Assembly: GCF_008370645.1 (NCBI RefSeq)
Contig: NZ_VTZN01000008.1
Span: forward strand, 1-57,059
DNA from: Mycobacterium simiae
Lineage (GTDB): Bacteria; Actinomycetota; Actinomycetes; Mycobacteriales; Mycobacteriaceae
DNA length: 57,059 nucleotides
Direction of reading: 5' to 3'
Shown: in pieces, positions 9,795 to 18,932 of the stretch
Numbering within the stretch: the first letter of the stretch is position 1
How the letters are laid out: each line of letters starts with the position of its first letter
Program-made: the position numbers and the translations under genes
The notes under the pieces: model-generated
What the model saw: the letters and a program-made list of their open reading frames with translations, nothing else
The model's database searches: none
Told to the model about the DNA's origin: nothing

Positions 9795-11312
9795 ATGGAA
9801 CAGCAGATGCTGCTGCAACGCGAGGAGTCGCTGAGCAGGGCCGGCCGCTTAGGAGCTGCATCGCACCTTGATACCGGCGCGTGTGTCCGGCGCCGGGGTG
9901 GCTCACGTCATATATCGCATTGGGACGCCGAGGATGTGGCGGCATGGGAAGCCGGCAACAAGATCATCGCCCGACGAAATCTGATCTGGTCGATAGTGAC
10001 TGTGCACCTGGGTTACTCGGTGTGGACGCTGTGGCCGGTGCTGGTTTTGTTCATGCCGCAGCATGCTTACGGCTTTTCCGCGGGCGACAAGTTTTTGCTG
10101 GACATGGTTGCCACCATGGTCGGGGCTTGCCTGCGGATGCCCTATTCGTTGGCCACGATCATTTTCGGCGGTCGCAACTGGGCGATCTTCTCCGCCGCCG
10201 TGTTGCTGGTACCCACCATCGGCGCCATGGTCCTACTGGCTCATCCGGGGCTGCCGTTATGGCCGTATCTGGTGTGTGCGGCGTTAACTGGTTTGGGCGG
10301 CGGAAATTTCGCTGCTTCAATGAGTAACGCCAATGCCTTCTACCCGCATCGGCTCAAGGGTTCGGCGCTTGGGATCGCCGGCGGTGTAGGCAATCTCGGG
10401 GTGCCGATGATCCAGTTGGTAGCACTACTGGTCATTGCCGTGTGGGGTGGGGGCAAGCCGTGTCTGGTTTGCGGATTCTATGCGGTGCTGCTCACGGGCT
10501 CCGTAATCGGCGTAACGCTGTCCATGAACAACGTCGAGCAGCATCGGGTGGGGGCGAGTCGACTCAGCCCGATCGTCCGCTCGGTCTTGTCCCTTGGCGA
10601 CACCTGGATGCTATCGCTGCTCTACCTCGGTACTTTCGGCTCGTTCATCGGCTTTTCGTTTGCCTTTGGGCAAGTGCTGCAGACCGACTTCGTCGCCACC
10701 GGACAAAGCACGGCGCGCGCCGCTGTGCATGCTGCCGAGCTCGCTTTTGTTGGACCCTTACTGGCCGCGCTGGCCCGGGTATATGGTGGCCGGCTGGCTG
10801 ACCGTATCGGCGGGAGCCGTCTCACCCTGATGGTCTTCGTCGCTATGACTGTGGTTGCCGGGGTGCTGATCAGCGCGGGCATGCTGGAACAACGACACAG
10901 CGGTCCGATGACAGGTACCACTATGTCGGGCTATTTCGTCTGCTTCATCGCGCTGTTCATCCTGTCCGGGCTGGGCAACGGATCCGTTTACAAGATGATC
11001 CCGACGATCTTCGAGTCGGCGAGTCGCTCGTTGGACCTCAACGATGCGGAGCGCCGTGACTGGTCGCGGGCGATCTCCGGGGTTGCTATCGGGTTGGTAG
11101 CGTCCATAGGGGCGTTCGGGGGGGTCGGCATCAACCTGGCGCTGCGCGAGTCCTATGTGGCCACCGGCACGGCGACTGACGCGTTCTGGATCTTCATGCT
11201 GTTCTACGCTGCTGCGGCGGCTTTGACATGGAAGGTGTACCTGCGCCGCTCGGTCGGGCACATCGCGGCCGTGCCGCCGACACGGGCCGCCGCAGAGATT
11301 GTCGGCCACTGA
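9795..11312 (+). CDS. narK1: nitrate/nitrite transporter, MFS
   Basis: NarK-family proteins import nitrate or exchange it for nitrite. ATG 9795 with AAGGAG just upstream gives 505 residues; the frame is open 25 codons further but that part is not NarK-like. About twelve membrane segments are visible. The family segment HWDAEDVAAWEAGNKIIARRNL precedes TM1 in pieces, and GGGNFAASMSNANAFYP with KGSALGIAGGVGNLG forms the nitrate signature region. Its neighbours lppP and mez support narK1 (Rv2329c). The nearby nasN gives it an assimilatory role. Confidence 0.9.
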   Translation: MEQQMLLQREESLSRAGRLGAASHLDTGACVRRRGGSRHISHWDAEDVAAWEAGNKIIARRNLIWSIVTVHLGYSVWTLWPVLVLFMPQHAYGFSAGDKFLLDMVATMVGACLRMPYSLATIIFGGRNWAIFSAAVLLVPTIGAMVLLAHPGLPLWPYLVCAALTGLGGGNFAASMSNANAFYPHRLKGSALGIAGGVGNLGVPMIQLVALLVIAVWGGGKPCLVCGFYAVLLTGSVIGVTLSMNNVEQHRVGASRLSPIVRSVLSLGDTWMLSLLYLGTFGSFIGFSFAFGQVLQTDFVATGQSTARAAVHAAELAFVGPLLAALARVYGGRLADRIGGSRLTLMVFVAMTVVAGVLISAGMLEQRHSGPMTGTTMSGYFVCFIALFILSGLGNGSVYKMIPTIFESASRSLDLNDAERRDWSRAISGVAIGLVASIGAFGGVGINLALRESYVATGTATDAFWIFMLFYAAAAALTWKVYLRRSVGHIAAVPPTRAAAEIVGH

Positions 11313-11314
11313 AC

Positions 11315-12124
11315 TTAGTCGGGCAGATTCTCTGGGTGCAGCATCTGTGCGTAGCGCAGGGGCTCGGGGATTCCGAAGCCGTCCACTAACGTCTTGGCGT
11401 GCGGCCGCAGCACCCGGCATCGGTCAATAATGGCCCGGGTCACTGCCTTGGACCCGTTCGGTAGACAGGAACCGGTGCGCGACGTAGCAGGCTTTGTCTT
11501 CCTCGATCACCGACAACGCATACCGGTCGCACACGGCCTCGAGCAGCTCGCGGGCCGCACGGTCCGGGCAGGACTCGATCCCGGCGACGAAGGCTTCGAG
11601 CACCACCCGATCGATGTGCGCCTGCGCCGCGTGCAGGACGTGGTCCTGCACCGCATTGAACGCGTCGAATGCTGACATCTCGTTGGACCTCGCCTGCAGG
11701 CGGCGCGCGACCGAGGACAGCAATAGTCCTGTTGAACAGGCTGCCGCCTTCCTCATTGTCCACCCGGGTATCCACGATCGTCTGCAAGATCGTCTCGGCA
11801 GCAGTGCGTTTCATCACGCGCTCACCGACGGCGTTGGCGGCGAAGCGCACCCATTCGACCGGGCTCATGCCGCGTATGTCGTCGGCGTAGGCGGTCAACA
11901 GCTCCTTGGCTACCAGTTGGGTCAGCACGTGGTTGTCGCCCTCGAACGTGGTGAACACGTCGGTGTCGGCGCGAAGTTCGATCAGCCTGGTCTCGGCCAT
12001 ATAGCCGGCTCCGCCGCAGGCCTCACGCGCTTCCTGGATGGCCCGGCTGGCGTGCCAGGTGTCGGCCGCCTTGAGCCCGGCAGCCCCGGCCTCCAGCTCA
12101 CGTTGTCGTCCGCGCCTACGTTGC
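11315..12124 (-). pseudogene. acyl-CoA oxidase/dehydrogenase C-terminus, frameshifted
   Basis: The reverse strand reads a flavin acyl-CoA oxidase C-terminal half. One frame (12124 to about 11700) has REACGGAGYMAE and DTDVFTTFEGDN, the FAD/active-site region of the family. The reading then moves to another frame (about 11756-11424) and again near 11424 to a third, ending with GIPEPLRYAQMLHPENLPD at 11317. At least two frameshifts and loss of the whole N-terminal half make it a pseudogene. It has no counterpart in this interval in M. tuberculosis as I recall it. Confidence 0.8.
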
Positions 12125-12152
12125 CGGTACCGGGGTGGGTTTAGATAGCGCA

Positions 12153-12899
12153 ATGTCCAAGCGTGAACCTGGGATCGAACACGACAACGTGGGTCCATTT
12201 ACCGAACCGGCCCCCGACGTGGGGCACTTCCATTCCGACGTCAGCGGCGGCTGGTTGCGCGCAGCTGCCTTCGGCGCCATGGACGGCCTGGTCAGCAATA
12301 CCGGGCTGATCGCCGGGGTGGCTGCCGCCGAAAGTGTCCACGCCACCATCGTCAGCGGTATCGCCGGGCTACTGGCCGGTGCGTTCTCTATGGCGTTGGG
12401 TGAGTACTCGTCGGTGACCACAGCCAACGAGCAGATCGACTCCGAAGTGCATCTCGAACGACGTGCCCTGCGTACCCGTCCGCACGCCGAGCGGGCCGAA
12501 TTGGTGACAATGCTGCGCGAGCTCGGCATGAGTGAGAAGACCGCGCAGGTTGCCACCGACGAAATCCACCAGGATGAGAACCGCGCGGTCAACTTCCATC
12601 TAGTGCGCGAAATCGGTGTGGATCCGGCCGCCAAACCGTCGGCGCGGGTGGCAGCCGGATCGTCATTCGTGATGTTCGCTATTGGCGCGCTGATCCCCTT
12701 GATCCCTTACCTGCTCGGCTTTGGATCGTTGCTGGCCGGTCTGGCGTCAGGTGGGGCCGGCCTGCTGGTCGCCGGCGGGCTGACTGCTCGGTTCACCAGC
12801 AAGCCAGCGTGGTGGGCAGCGTCTCGGCAGTTGATCTTCGGCGCGGTCGCTGTCGCTGCCACCTATCTGGTGGGGTTGCTGATCGCGGCGGTGCTGTGA
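12153..12899 (+). CDS. VIT1/CCC1-family iron/manganese transporter
   Basis: This 248-residue protein matches the VIT1/CCC1 transporter family, which moves Fe2+ or Mn2+ across membranes. The first membrane segment carries the hallmark AFGAMDGLVSNTGLIAGVA. A second segment ends in GAFSMALGEYSSVTTANEQ, and a charged cytoplasmic loop (about residues 100-155) rich in Glu and His is the presumed metal-binding domain. Three more segments close the protein. ATG 12153 is preferred; an in-frame GTG at 12135 is possible. It lies downstream of, and opposite to, the acyl-CoA oxidase remnant. Confidence 0.85.
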   Translation: MSKREPGIEHDNVGPFTEPAPDVGHFHSDVSGGWLRAAAFGAMDGLVSNTGLIAGVAAAESVHATIVSGIAGLLAGAFSMALGEYSSVTTANEQIDSEVHLERRALRTRPHAERAELVTMLRELGMSEKTAQVATDEIHQDENRAVNFHLVREIGVDPAAKPSARVAAGSSFVMFAIGALIPLIPYLLGFGSLLAGLASGGAGLLVAGGLTARFTSKPAWWAASRQLIFGAVAVAATYLVGLLIAAVL

Positions 12900-12939
12900 C
12901 GCGTACGCGACGCCCAACCGTGGTCAGCGCTGGGTCTGG

Positions 12940-15237
12940 TTATTCGCGTGCTGCCGACGGCGATGTGGTGGGCGCGCGCAGTCGGTACCGGGCGAATGCC
13001 GCCCACAGCGCGCCCAAGACGATAAGAATGGCCATGTCGAATAGCCACCAACCCGGGTAGTGTGCCCACACCGCGTTATGGGCGGCGAGGGCGTCAACCC
13101 TGCGCAGTTCGACGGTGGAAGCCGTTGCCGCAAACCCCCACTGGCCCGGAACAAACCAGGAGATCTGGTCGAAACCCCACGTGCCTGCCAGTGTTACGAG
13201 GCCGCCGGCGAACAGGGCCGATGCCAGGATCACCGGCACCACCAGCGGCAGGACCTCTCGTCGATGCCTGCCGAGCGTGGACAGCGCCAGCCCGATGATC
13301 GCCGAGACGATGGCCGTGGCTGCCACACCCACATACAGCTCCGCGGTGGGACTGTGGAGCAGCACTGCGCCGTGGGCGGGCCGGCCTTTGGTGGTGACCA
13401 CGATGGCGGTGAGAATGGCGGCCTGGATGGCTGCAACCAATCCGAACACCATAATCTTGGCGATCAGGTAGGCCGACGCAGACAGTCCGACGGACTGCTC
13501 TCGCCGGAAAATCCGGCGCTCGCTGACCAGGTCACCAGCCGTCAGCACGGTGCCCATCAGCACCGCGGCAACGTTGAGCGCAGCGAGGATTGCGATGGCT
13601 TCGTGAGGGTTACCGGCCGACCGGTCGGGCCGGTCCAGTCCGGAATCCCCGGGAATCAGCAGGGTGAGGGCGCCCAATGCGAACGGCAGCAGGCTTAGAA
13701 ACGCCAAGTACGCGCGGTTGGCGGCCAGGAGGCGGACCTGACGGCGAGCCACCAACGCGACCTGCCGCCCGAAAGCGAGCACAGCGGGCGGCCGCTCCGA
13801 CGCTGTCATCGCTGGCGGTACCGAAACAGATGCCGGCTGCCGGTTCAGAAACGCTTGATGGGCACCGCCGGGATTGGCGCTGACCCGTGCCGAAGCCTCG
13901 GACCAATCACTGGTGCCTAGCACCGATTCGATCTGCGCAGGCGGTCCGGCGAAGGCCAAGGTGCCGGCCGGGGTGAGTAGCAGCACCTGGTCGCACAGGT
14001 GCACATGCGCAAGTGACATCGTCGCTACCACGACGCATCCGAGGTCTGCCTGTCGGCGCAGCATCGCCATAACGTGGCTCTGCTGAGCCGGATTCGGCCC
14101 GGCGGCCGGTTCGTCGACCACCAGCAACGACGGTCTGGTGATGAGTTCGATCGCCACTGACAGGCATCGGCGCAGCTCGGGCGCCAGATTGGCTACCCGG
14201 GTCCTACGATGCGGCGTCAATTCGAGTTCGTCGAGAACCTGGTTGACCACCCGGTGGCGATTCTCGGGCGAGGTATCGGGCGGCAACCGCATTTCGGCGG
14301 CGTAACCCAAAGCCTGTTCGACGGTAAGCAAGCGGTGTACTCGGTTGTCGCGCGGAACTACACCGATGCGCGATCGCATCAATTCCGGCTCAGCGTCCAC
14401 GTCGTGGCCATCCACGGTCAGCACGCCGGAACTGAGTGGGCGGGTGCCGGCTAGCAGCCCGATCAATGCGGCGTTGCGGGGTCGAGACGGCCCGATGATT
14501 GCGATCAACGAACCCGGGCGTGCCGAGAACGAGATTTCGGAAAGCAGATCGTGCCCAGCGGCGGCGAAGCCCAGTCGAAAGGCCGCGACTCCGATCGTGC
14601 GCGCACCGGGTTTTAGTGGGAGTCGGTTGGTTGACGGCAGCCGTTCGGCGGTCGGCTGCTTAGGTGTCACTGCCGCCTGCGCGGATCCAGGCGCCGGTGG
14701 CCGGTCCGATGGCGTCAGCCGGATGGGCGTGGTGGTCCGGCCGGAAGCCAGGTGTGAGTGCGCGGGGGCGGAGATTCGACGGCTGGCTGGCTCTGCCGGC
14801 ACCCGCTGCGTGACTTGTTCGGTCGGGGGCGTGGGGTTGGGTCGATGGCCGGTCGCGGACGGGCACTTCTGGCCGCGAGGCGGATCCGGGCGCCCGCTGG
14901 CAGCGGCGATCTGGAAGGTGAGCCGGGGACCGTGCTGGGGATCACCAATCGCTATCGTCTGGCCGTCGAGAATGTCGATTGCCGACAACCGAGCACCGCC
15001 AACAAAGATGCCGTTTCCGCTTCCGTCGATGGCGACCCAGTGCGTACCCATGGACCGCAGCACCACATCCGGGGTCGGCTGGTCCGCCGGGCCCGGGTGG
15101 CTCAAGTGGATATCGAACTGATTGCTGCGTCCCACCAGCACGTCGCGGCCAGGCGCAAAGACATACCGCATCGATCCGACCCAAACGGCCAGCGGGGATG
15201 CGTTCGGGATCAAGATGCGGTCGCCACCTTCCGTCAC
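12940..15237 (-). CDS. FHA-ABC-permease fusion with degenerate ATPase motifs
   Basis: This 765-residue protein has the layout of the Rv1747-type exporter: an N-terminal FHA domain (residues about 20-110, GRSNQFDIHLSH and GNGIFVGG), a Pro/Thr-rich linker, an ABC ATPase (about 225-420) and an ABC2-type permease with six membrane segments (about 505-765). Only one FHA domain is present. The ATPase is eroded: Walker A reads GPSRPRNAAL with no lysine, the Q-loop is VPRDN instead of VPQD, the signature is LAPELRR instead of LSGGQ, and the H-loop histidine is replaced in VATMSLA. Walker B (LLVVDEP) remains. The frame has no stop codons, so it is probably expressed. Confidence 0.85.
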   Translation of the reverse strand: MTEGGDRILIPNASPLAVWVGSMRYVFAPGRDVLVGRSNQFDIHLSHPGPADQPTPDVVLRSMGTHWVAIDGSGNGIFVGGARLSAIDILDGQTIAIGDPQHGPRLTFQIAAASGRPDPPRGQKCPSATGHRPNPTPPTEQVTQRVPAEPASRRISAPAHSHLASGRTTTPIRLTPSDRPPAPGSAQAAVTPKQPTAERLPSTNRLPLKPGARTIGVAAFRLGFAAAGHDLLSEISFSARPGSLIAIIGPSRPRNAALIGLLAGTRPLSSGVLTVDGHDVDAEPELMRSRIGVVPRDNRVHRLLTVEQALGYAAEMRLPPDTSPENRHRVVNQVLDELELTPHRRTRVANLAPELRRCLSVAIELITRPSLLVVDEPAAGPNPAQQSHVMAMLRRQADLGCVVVATMSLAHVHLCDQVLLLTPAGTLAFAGPPAQIESVLGTSDWSEASARVSANPGGAHQAFLNRQPASVSVPPAMTASERPPAVLAFGRQVALVARRQVRLLAANRAYLAFLSLLPFALGALTLLIPGDSGLDRPDRSAGNPHEAIAILAALNVAAVLMGTVLTAGDLVSERRIFRREQSVGLSASAYLIAKIMVFGLVAAIQAAILTAIVVTTKGRPAHGAVLLHSPTAELYVGVAATAIVSAIIGLALSTLGRHRREVLPLVVPVILASALFAGGLVTLAGTWGFDQISWFVPGQWGFAATASTVELRRVDALAAHNAVWAHYPGWWLFDMAILIVLGALWAAFARYRLRAPTTSPSAARE

Positions 15238-15315
15238 CTCGTACAGCTGTTACATCGACCGACTTACTACGTACCCGCCGGGGCGGGTCTATTTATCCAG
15301 GATGCACCGCACAGG

Positions 15316-15792
15316 TCACAATGTGTTGCGGCCCGGCGTGGCTGCCGCATTGTCGAGAAGTCGGCGCAACACCTCGACCGCATCCGTCAGCACTTGGCGG
15401 TCCGTCGGATCGAGTCGGGCCAGTTGCGGTTCGATCGCGGCGGCACGGTCGGCTCGCACCGCCGTCAGCGTGCGGATGCCCGCAGGCGTGATGCGAATGC
15501 GTACCGCGCGGGCGTCGCCTGGATCGACGGTCCGGGTCACCAGTCCGGCCTCTTCGAGTCGTCGCACTTGCGTGGTCATCGTTGGTTGAGAGCAATGGTC
15601 GACGGCAGCCAGGTCGCCGATGCGGGCTTCGCCTTGGGCTTCGATTGTTGCCAGCAGCCGGGCCTGGGCCGATGGCAGCGGCATTTGGATGCGCTGGGTC
15701 GCCAGCCGGTTGAGCCGTGCAACCACGCTCAGTAACTCCGCGCCGAGGCCGTCAGCGACTTCGGCGCGGTCGGCGGCTGTGGATGAAGTCAT
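15316..15792 (-). CDS. MarR-family regulator
   Basis: A 158-residue MarR-type winged-helix protein. The DNA-binding core is RIGDLAAVDHCSQPTMTTQV followed by RRLEEAGLVTR, and the wing contains DPGDARAVRIRITPAG. ATG 15792 fits the family N-terminus. The position beside the ECF ATPase gene corresponds to Rv2327. It is divergent from the ECF genes with 117 bp between starts, so local control of that importer is plausible but inferred. Confidence 0.88.
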   Translation of the reverse strand: MTSSTAADRAEVADGLGAELLSVVARLNRLATQRIQMPLPSAQARLLATIEAQGEARIGDLAAVDHCSQPTMTTQVRRLEEAGLVTRTVDPGDARAVRIRITPAGIRTLTAVRADRAAAIEPQLARLDPTDRQVLTDAVEVLRRLLDNAAATPGRNTL

Positions 15793-15909
15793 GTGCCCAT
15801 CTTGCATGGGTTTGCTATGCCAGACCAATCGTGCGCAGCGTCAGGGCGAACCAGCTTCGCATGGTGTGCTGCGCCGCCCTAGGTATCTGGACCTGGCAGA
15901 ATCGGTGAA

Positions 15910-17964
15910 GTGACCGTGCCGGGCCCTGCGACTTCGCGACATCGAGGTGGGCCGCTGCAACCGGTTGAATTGGCGCAGGCATCGGTGATGGCTGCATTGT
16001 GTGCGGTGACCGCAATCGTCTCAGTGGTCGTTCCGTTCGCCGCGGGACTGGCGCTGCTGGGTACGGTGCCCACCGGACTGCTGGCCTACCGCTACCGGAT
16101 GCGCGTGCTGCTGACCGCGACAGTCGCCGCGGGAGTGATCGCCTTTCTGATTGCCGGAATGGGCGGCTTCATGGGTGTCGCGCACAGCGCCTACATCGGT
16201 GGGCTAACCGGGGTCGTCAAACGTAAGGGCCGCGGCACGCCGACGGTGATCGTGTCGTCGCTGATCGCCGGGTTGGTTTTCGGTGGGGCTATGGTCGCCA
16301 TGTTGGCCGTGCTCACTCGACTGCGGCACCTGATTTTCGACGTGATGACGGCAAACGTGGCCGGACTGGCTTCCTTCCTGGCCCGGATCCATCTGGAAGG
16401 CGCTGGGGCGGGTCTCAAACGGATTTTCGCCGAAGGGTTGCACTACTGGCCGTGGGTGCTGCTCGGGTATTTCACTGTCGGAATCCTGGTTGTGTCGCTG
16501 ATTGGGTGGTGGGCGTTGTCTCGGCTGTTGGAGCGGATGCGCGGTATTCCCGACGTCCACAAGCTGGATGCGCCGGTTGGTCCGATTGACGATGAAGCGG
16601 GTCCCATCGGTCCGGTCCCGGTGCGTTTCGACAAGGTGCGTTTCCGCTATCCGGGTGCCGGCCAAGACGCGTTACGCGAGGTCAGCTTGGACATCGAGGT
16701 CGGCGAACACGTGGCGATTACTGGCGCCAACGGCTCGGGCAAGACGACATTGATGCTGGTCCTGGCGGGCCGGGAGCCGACGTCAGGAACGGTGCGGCGT
16801 CCAGGTGCGGTCGGTCTGGGCAAGCTGGGCGGCACGGCGGTGGTCTTGCAGCACCCGGAAAGCCAAGTCTTGGGCAGCAGAGTTGCCGATGACGTGGTAT
16901 GGGGTCTGCCTCCGGGCGCCAGCATCGATGTTCCTCGACTGCTCAGCGAGGTCGGCTTGGAGGGACTTGCTGAACGCGATACCGGGAGCTTGTCCGGCGG
17001 TGAACTGCAGCGCCTAGCGCTGGCGGCGGCGTTGGCCAGGGAGCCGGCGCTACTGATCGCCGACGAGGTCACCACGATGGTCGACCAGCAGGGCCGCGAC
17101 ACCCTACTGCGCGTATTGTCGGGTCTGACACAACGCCATCGGACCGCGCTGGTGCACATCACCCATTACAACAACGAGGCCGAGTCCGCGGACCGCGCGA
17201 TCAATCTCAGCGATTCCCCCGACAACGCCGACATGGTCGAGACGGCCGAGGCTCCGGCGCCGGCCGTTGCGGTGGGCCACACCGGCCACCGGCCCGCGCT
17301 GGAACTCATCGGAGTCGGACACGAATACGGCGTAGGCACTCCGTGGGCCAAAACCGCGTTGCGAGACATCAACCTGGTGGTGGAGCAGGGCGACGGCATT
17401 CTCATCCACGGCGGCAATGGCTCGGGCAAGTCGACGCTGGCGTGGATCATGGCTGGGCTGACGGTTCCCACCACGGGGGTGTGCCTGCTTGATGGTCGAC
17501 CCACCCATGAACAGGTTGGTGCGGTGGCGTTGTCATTCCAGGCGGCCCGGCTGCAGCTGATGCGCAGCCGCGTCGATCTGGAAGTTGCCTCTGCGGCCGG
17601 GTTTTCGCCCAGCGATGCAGATCGGGTGGCAGCAGCGCTGAGCGTGGTCGGCTTGGATCCCGCGCTCGGCAAGCGCAGCATTGATCAGCTCAGCGGTGGC
17701 CAGATGCGACGTGTGGTGCTGGCCGGCTTACTCGCCTGCTCGCCGCGTGCGTTGATCCTCGACGAGCCGCTGGCAGGTCTGGATGCGGCCAGCCAGCGCG
17801 GGCTGCTGCGACTGCTGGAAGATTTGCGCCGAGAACATGGGCTGACAGTGGCGGTCATCTCTCATGATTTCGTTGGGATGGAAGAGCTGTGCCCAAGCAC
17901 CCTGCATTTGTGCGGCGGTGCAATGGAGCCGGTGTCGACCACGGTGGCTCGAGGGAGCATGTGA
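15910..17964 (+). CDS. ECF transporter S-component fused to two ATPase domains
   Basis: This 684-residue protein combines an N-terminal membrane domain (residues 1-210, about six segments) with two ABC ATPases. It is the Rv2326c type. The first ATPase (about 235-440) has [17 protein letters not shown] and LLIADEV. The second (about 455-675) has [17 protein letters not shown] and ALILDEP. All motifs are intact. The start is GTG 15910. Its stop overlaps the ATG of the EcfT gene by one base, so S, A, A' and T parts come from one transcript. The family imports vitamins or metal ions; the substrate here is unknown. Confidence 0.9.
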   Translation: MTVPGPATSRHRGGPLQPVELAQASVMAALCAVTAIVSVVVPFAAGLALLGTVPTGLLAYRYRMRVLLTATVAAGVIAFLIAGMGGFMGVAHSAYIGGLTGVVKRKGRGTPTVIVSSLIAGLVFGGAMVAMLAVLTRLRHLIFDVMTANVAGLASFLARIHLEGAGAGLKRIFAEGLHYWPWVLLGYFTVGILVVSLIGWWALSRLLERMRGIPDVHKLDAPVGPIDDEAGPIGPVPVRFDKVRFRYPGAGQDALREVSLDIEVGEHVAITGANGSGKTTLMLVLAGREPTSGTVRRPGAVGLGKLGGTAVVLQHPESQVLGSRVADDVVWGLPPGASIDVPRLLSEVGLEGLAERDTGSLSGGELQRLALAAALAREPALLIADEVTTMVDQQGRDTLLRVLSGLTQRHRTALVHITHYNNEAESADRAINLSDSPDNADMVETAEAPAPAVAVGHTGHRPALELIGVGHEYGVGTPWAKTALRDINLVVEQGDGILIHGGNGSGKSTLAWIMAGLTVPTTGVCLLDGRPTHEQVGAVALSFQAARLQLMRSRVDLEVASAAGFSPSDADRVAAALSVVGLDPALGKRSIDQLSGGQMRRVVLAGLLACSPRALILDEPLAGLDAASQRGLLRLLEDLRREHGLTVAVISHDFVGMEELCPSTLHLCGGAMEPVSTTVARGSM

Positions 17965-18815
17965 TGACTTCCACCGCGACACCGGCAGGCCGGGGGGCTA
18001 AGCGCCCCTCCCGGCCGGTCGTGCTGCTGGTTCCCGTGCCGGGAAGTTCGGCCATCCACGAGTTGTGGGCCGGCACGAAACTTTTCGTGGTATTTGGTAT
18101 TTCGGTGCTGCTGACGTTCTATCCGGGTTGGGTGACCATCGGGCTGATGGCGGCCCTGGTGCTAGCCGCGGCGCGGATTGCGCACATTCCACGGGGTGCG
18201 GTGCCGTCAGTACCCCGCTGGCTGTGGATCGTTCTCGCCTTTGGCGGTGTAACGGCCGCGCTGGCCGGCGGCGCTCCGTCGATCTCGATCGGCGCAGTAG
18301 AGCTCCAACTGGGCGGAGCGTTGCACTTCCTGCGGATCACCGCGCTGTCCATCGTGCTCCTCGCGCTGGGGGCGATGGTCTCCTGGACCACCAATGTCGC
18401 TGAGATAGGGCCTGCGTTGGCCACTTTGGGCCGGCCGCTGCGAGTCTTACGCATCCCGGTCGACGAATGGGCCGTCGCCTTGGCGCTCGCGCTTCGCGCC
18501 TTCCCGATGTTGATCGACGAATTTCAGGTGCTCTACGCGGCTCGTCGGCTGCGGCCCAAACCGAGTCCCCGCGGCCGCAAGGCTCGGCGGCAGCGGCGGG
18601 CCACCGAGGTGATCGACCTGCTCGCTGCTGCCATTACCGTGACGCTGCGACGCGCAGACGAAATGGGGGATGCGATCACCGCCCGCGGCGGCACCGGTCA
18701 GCTCGCCGCGAACCCCGCACGACCCAAATTCGCCGACGCCGTGACGATTGCCATCACCGTTGTGGTTAGCGGCGCAGCGGTAGCAATCGAGACTCTGGTG
18801 TTGCACACCGCTTAG
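17964..18815 (+). CDS. ECF transporter transmembrane component EcfT
   Basis: This 283-residue protein is the CbiQ/EcfT scaffold that couples the ATPases to the S-component; it corresponds to Rv2325c. ATG 17964 shares a base with the TGA of the preceding gene. Several membrane segments occupy the first 180 residues. The C-terminal part has the coupling-helix pattern [20 protein letters not shown] and, later, [14 protein letters not shown], which carry the Ala-Arg-Gly signatures of the family. The gene is complete. Confidence 0.9.
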   Translation: MTSTATPAGRGAKRPSRPVVLLVPVPGSSAIHELWAGTKLFVVFGISVLLTFYPGWVTIGLMAALVLAAARIAHIPRGAVPSVPRWLWIVLAFGGVTAALAGGAPSISIGAVELQLGGALHFLRITALSIVLLALGAMVSWTTNVAEIGPALATLGRPLRVLRIPVDEWAVALALALRAFPMLIDEFQVLYAARRLRPKPSPRGRKARRQRRATEVIDLLAAAITVTLRRADEMGDAITARGGTGQLAANPARPKFADAVTIAITVVVSGAAVAIETLVLHTA

Positions 18816-18932
18816 GCTCCAGGTGGCACATGTCGCGGGGCGAGCGGGAAATCGACTGGGCTCTTGCGCTGTTCGCTGCGGCATTGCGGGAAGTAGGTTC
18901 ATAATCAGCCTGATCCCGCACCAGGAGGGCAC

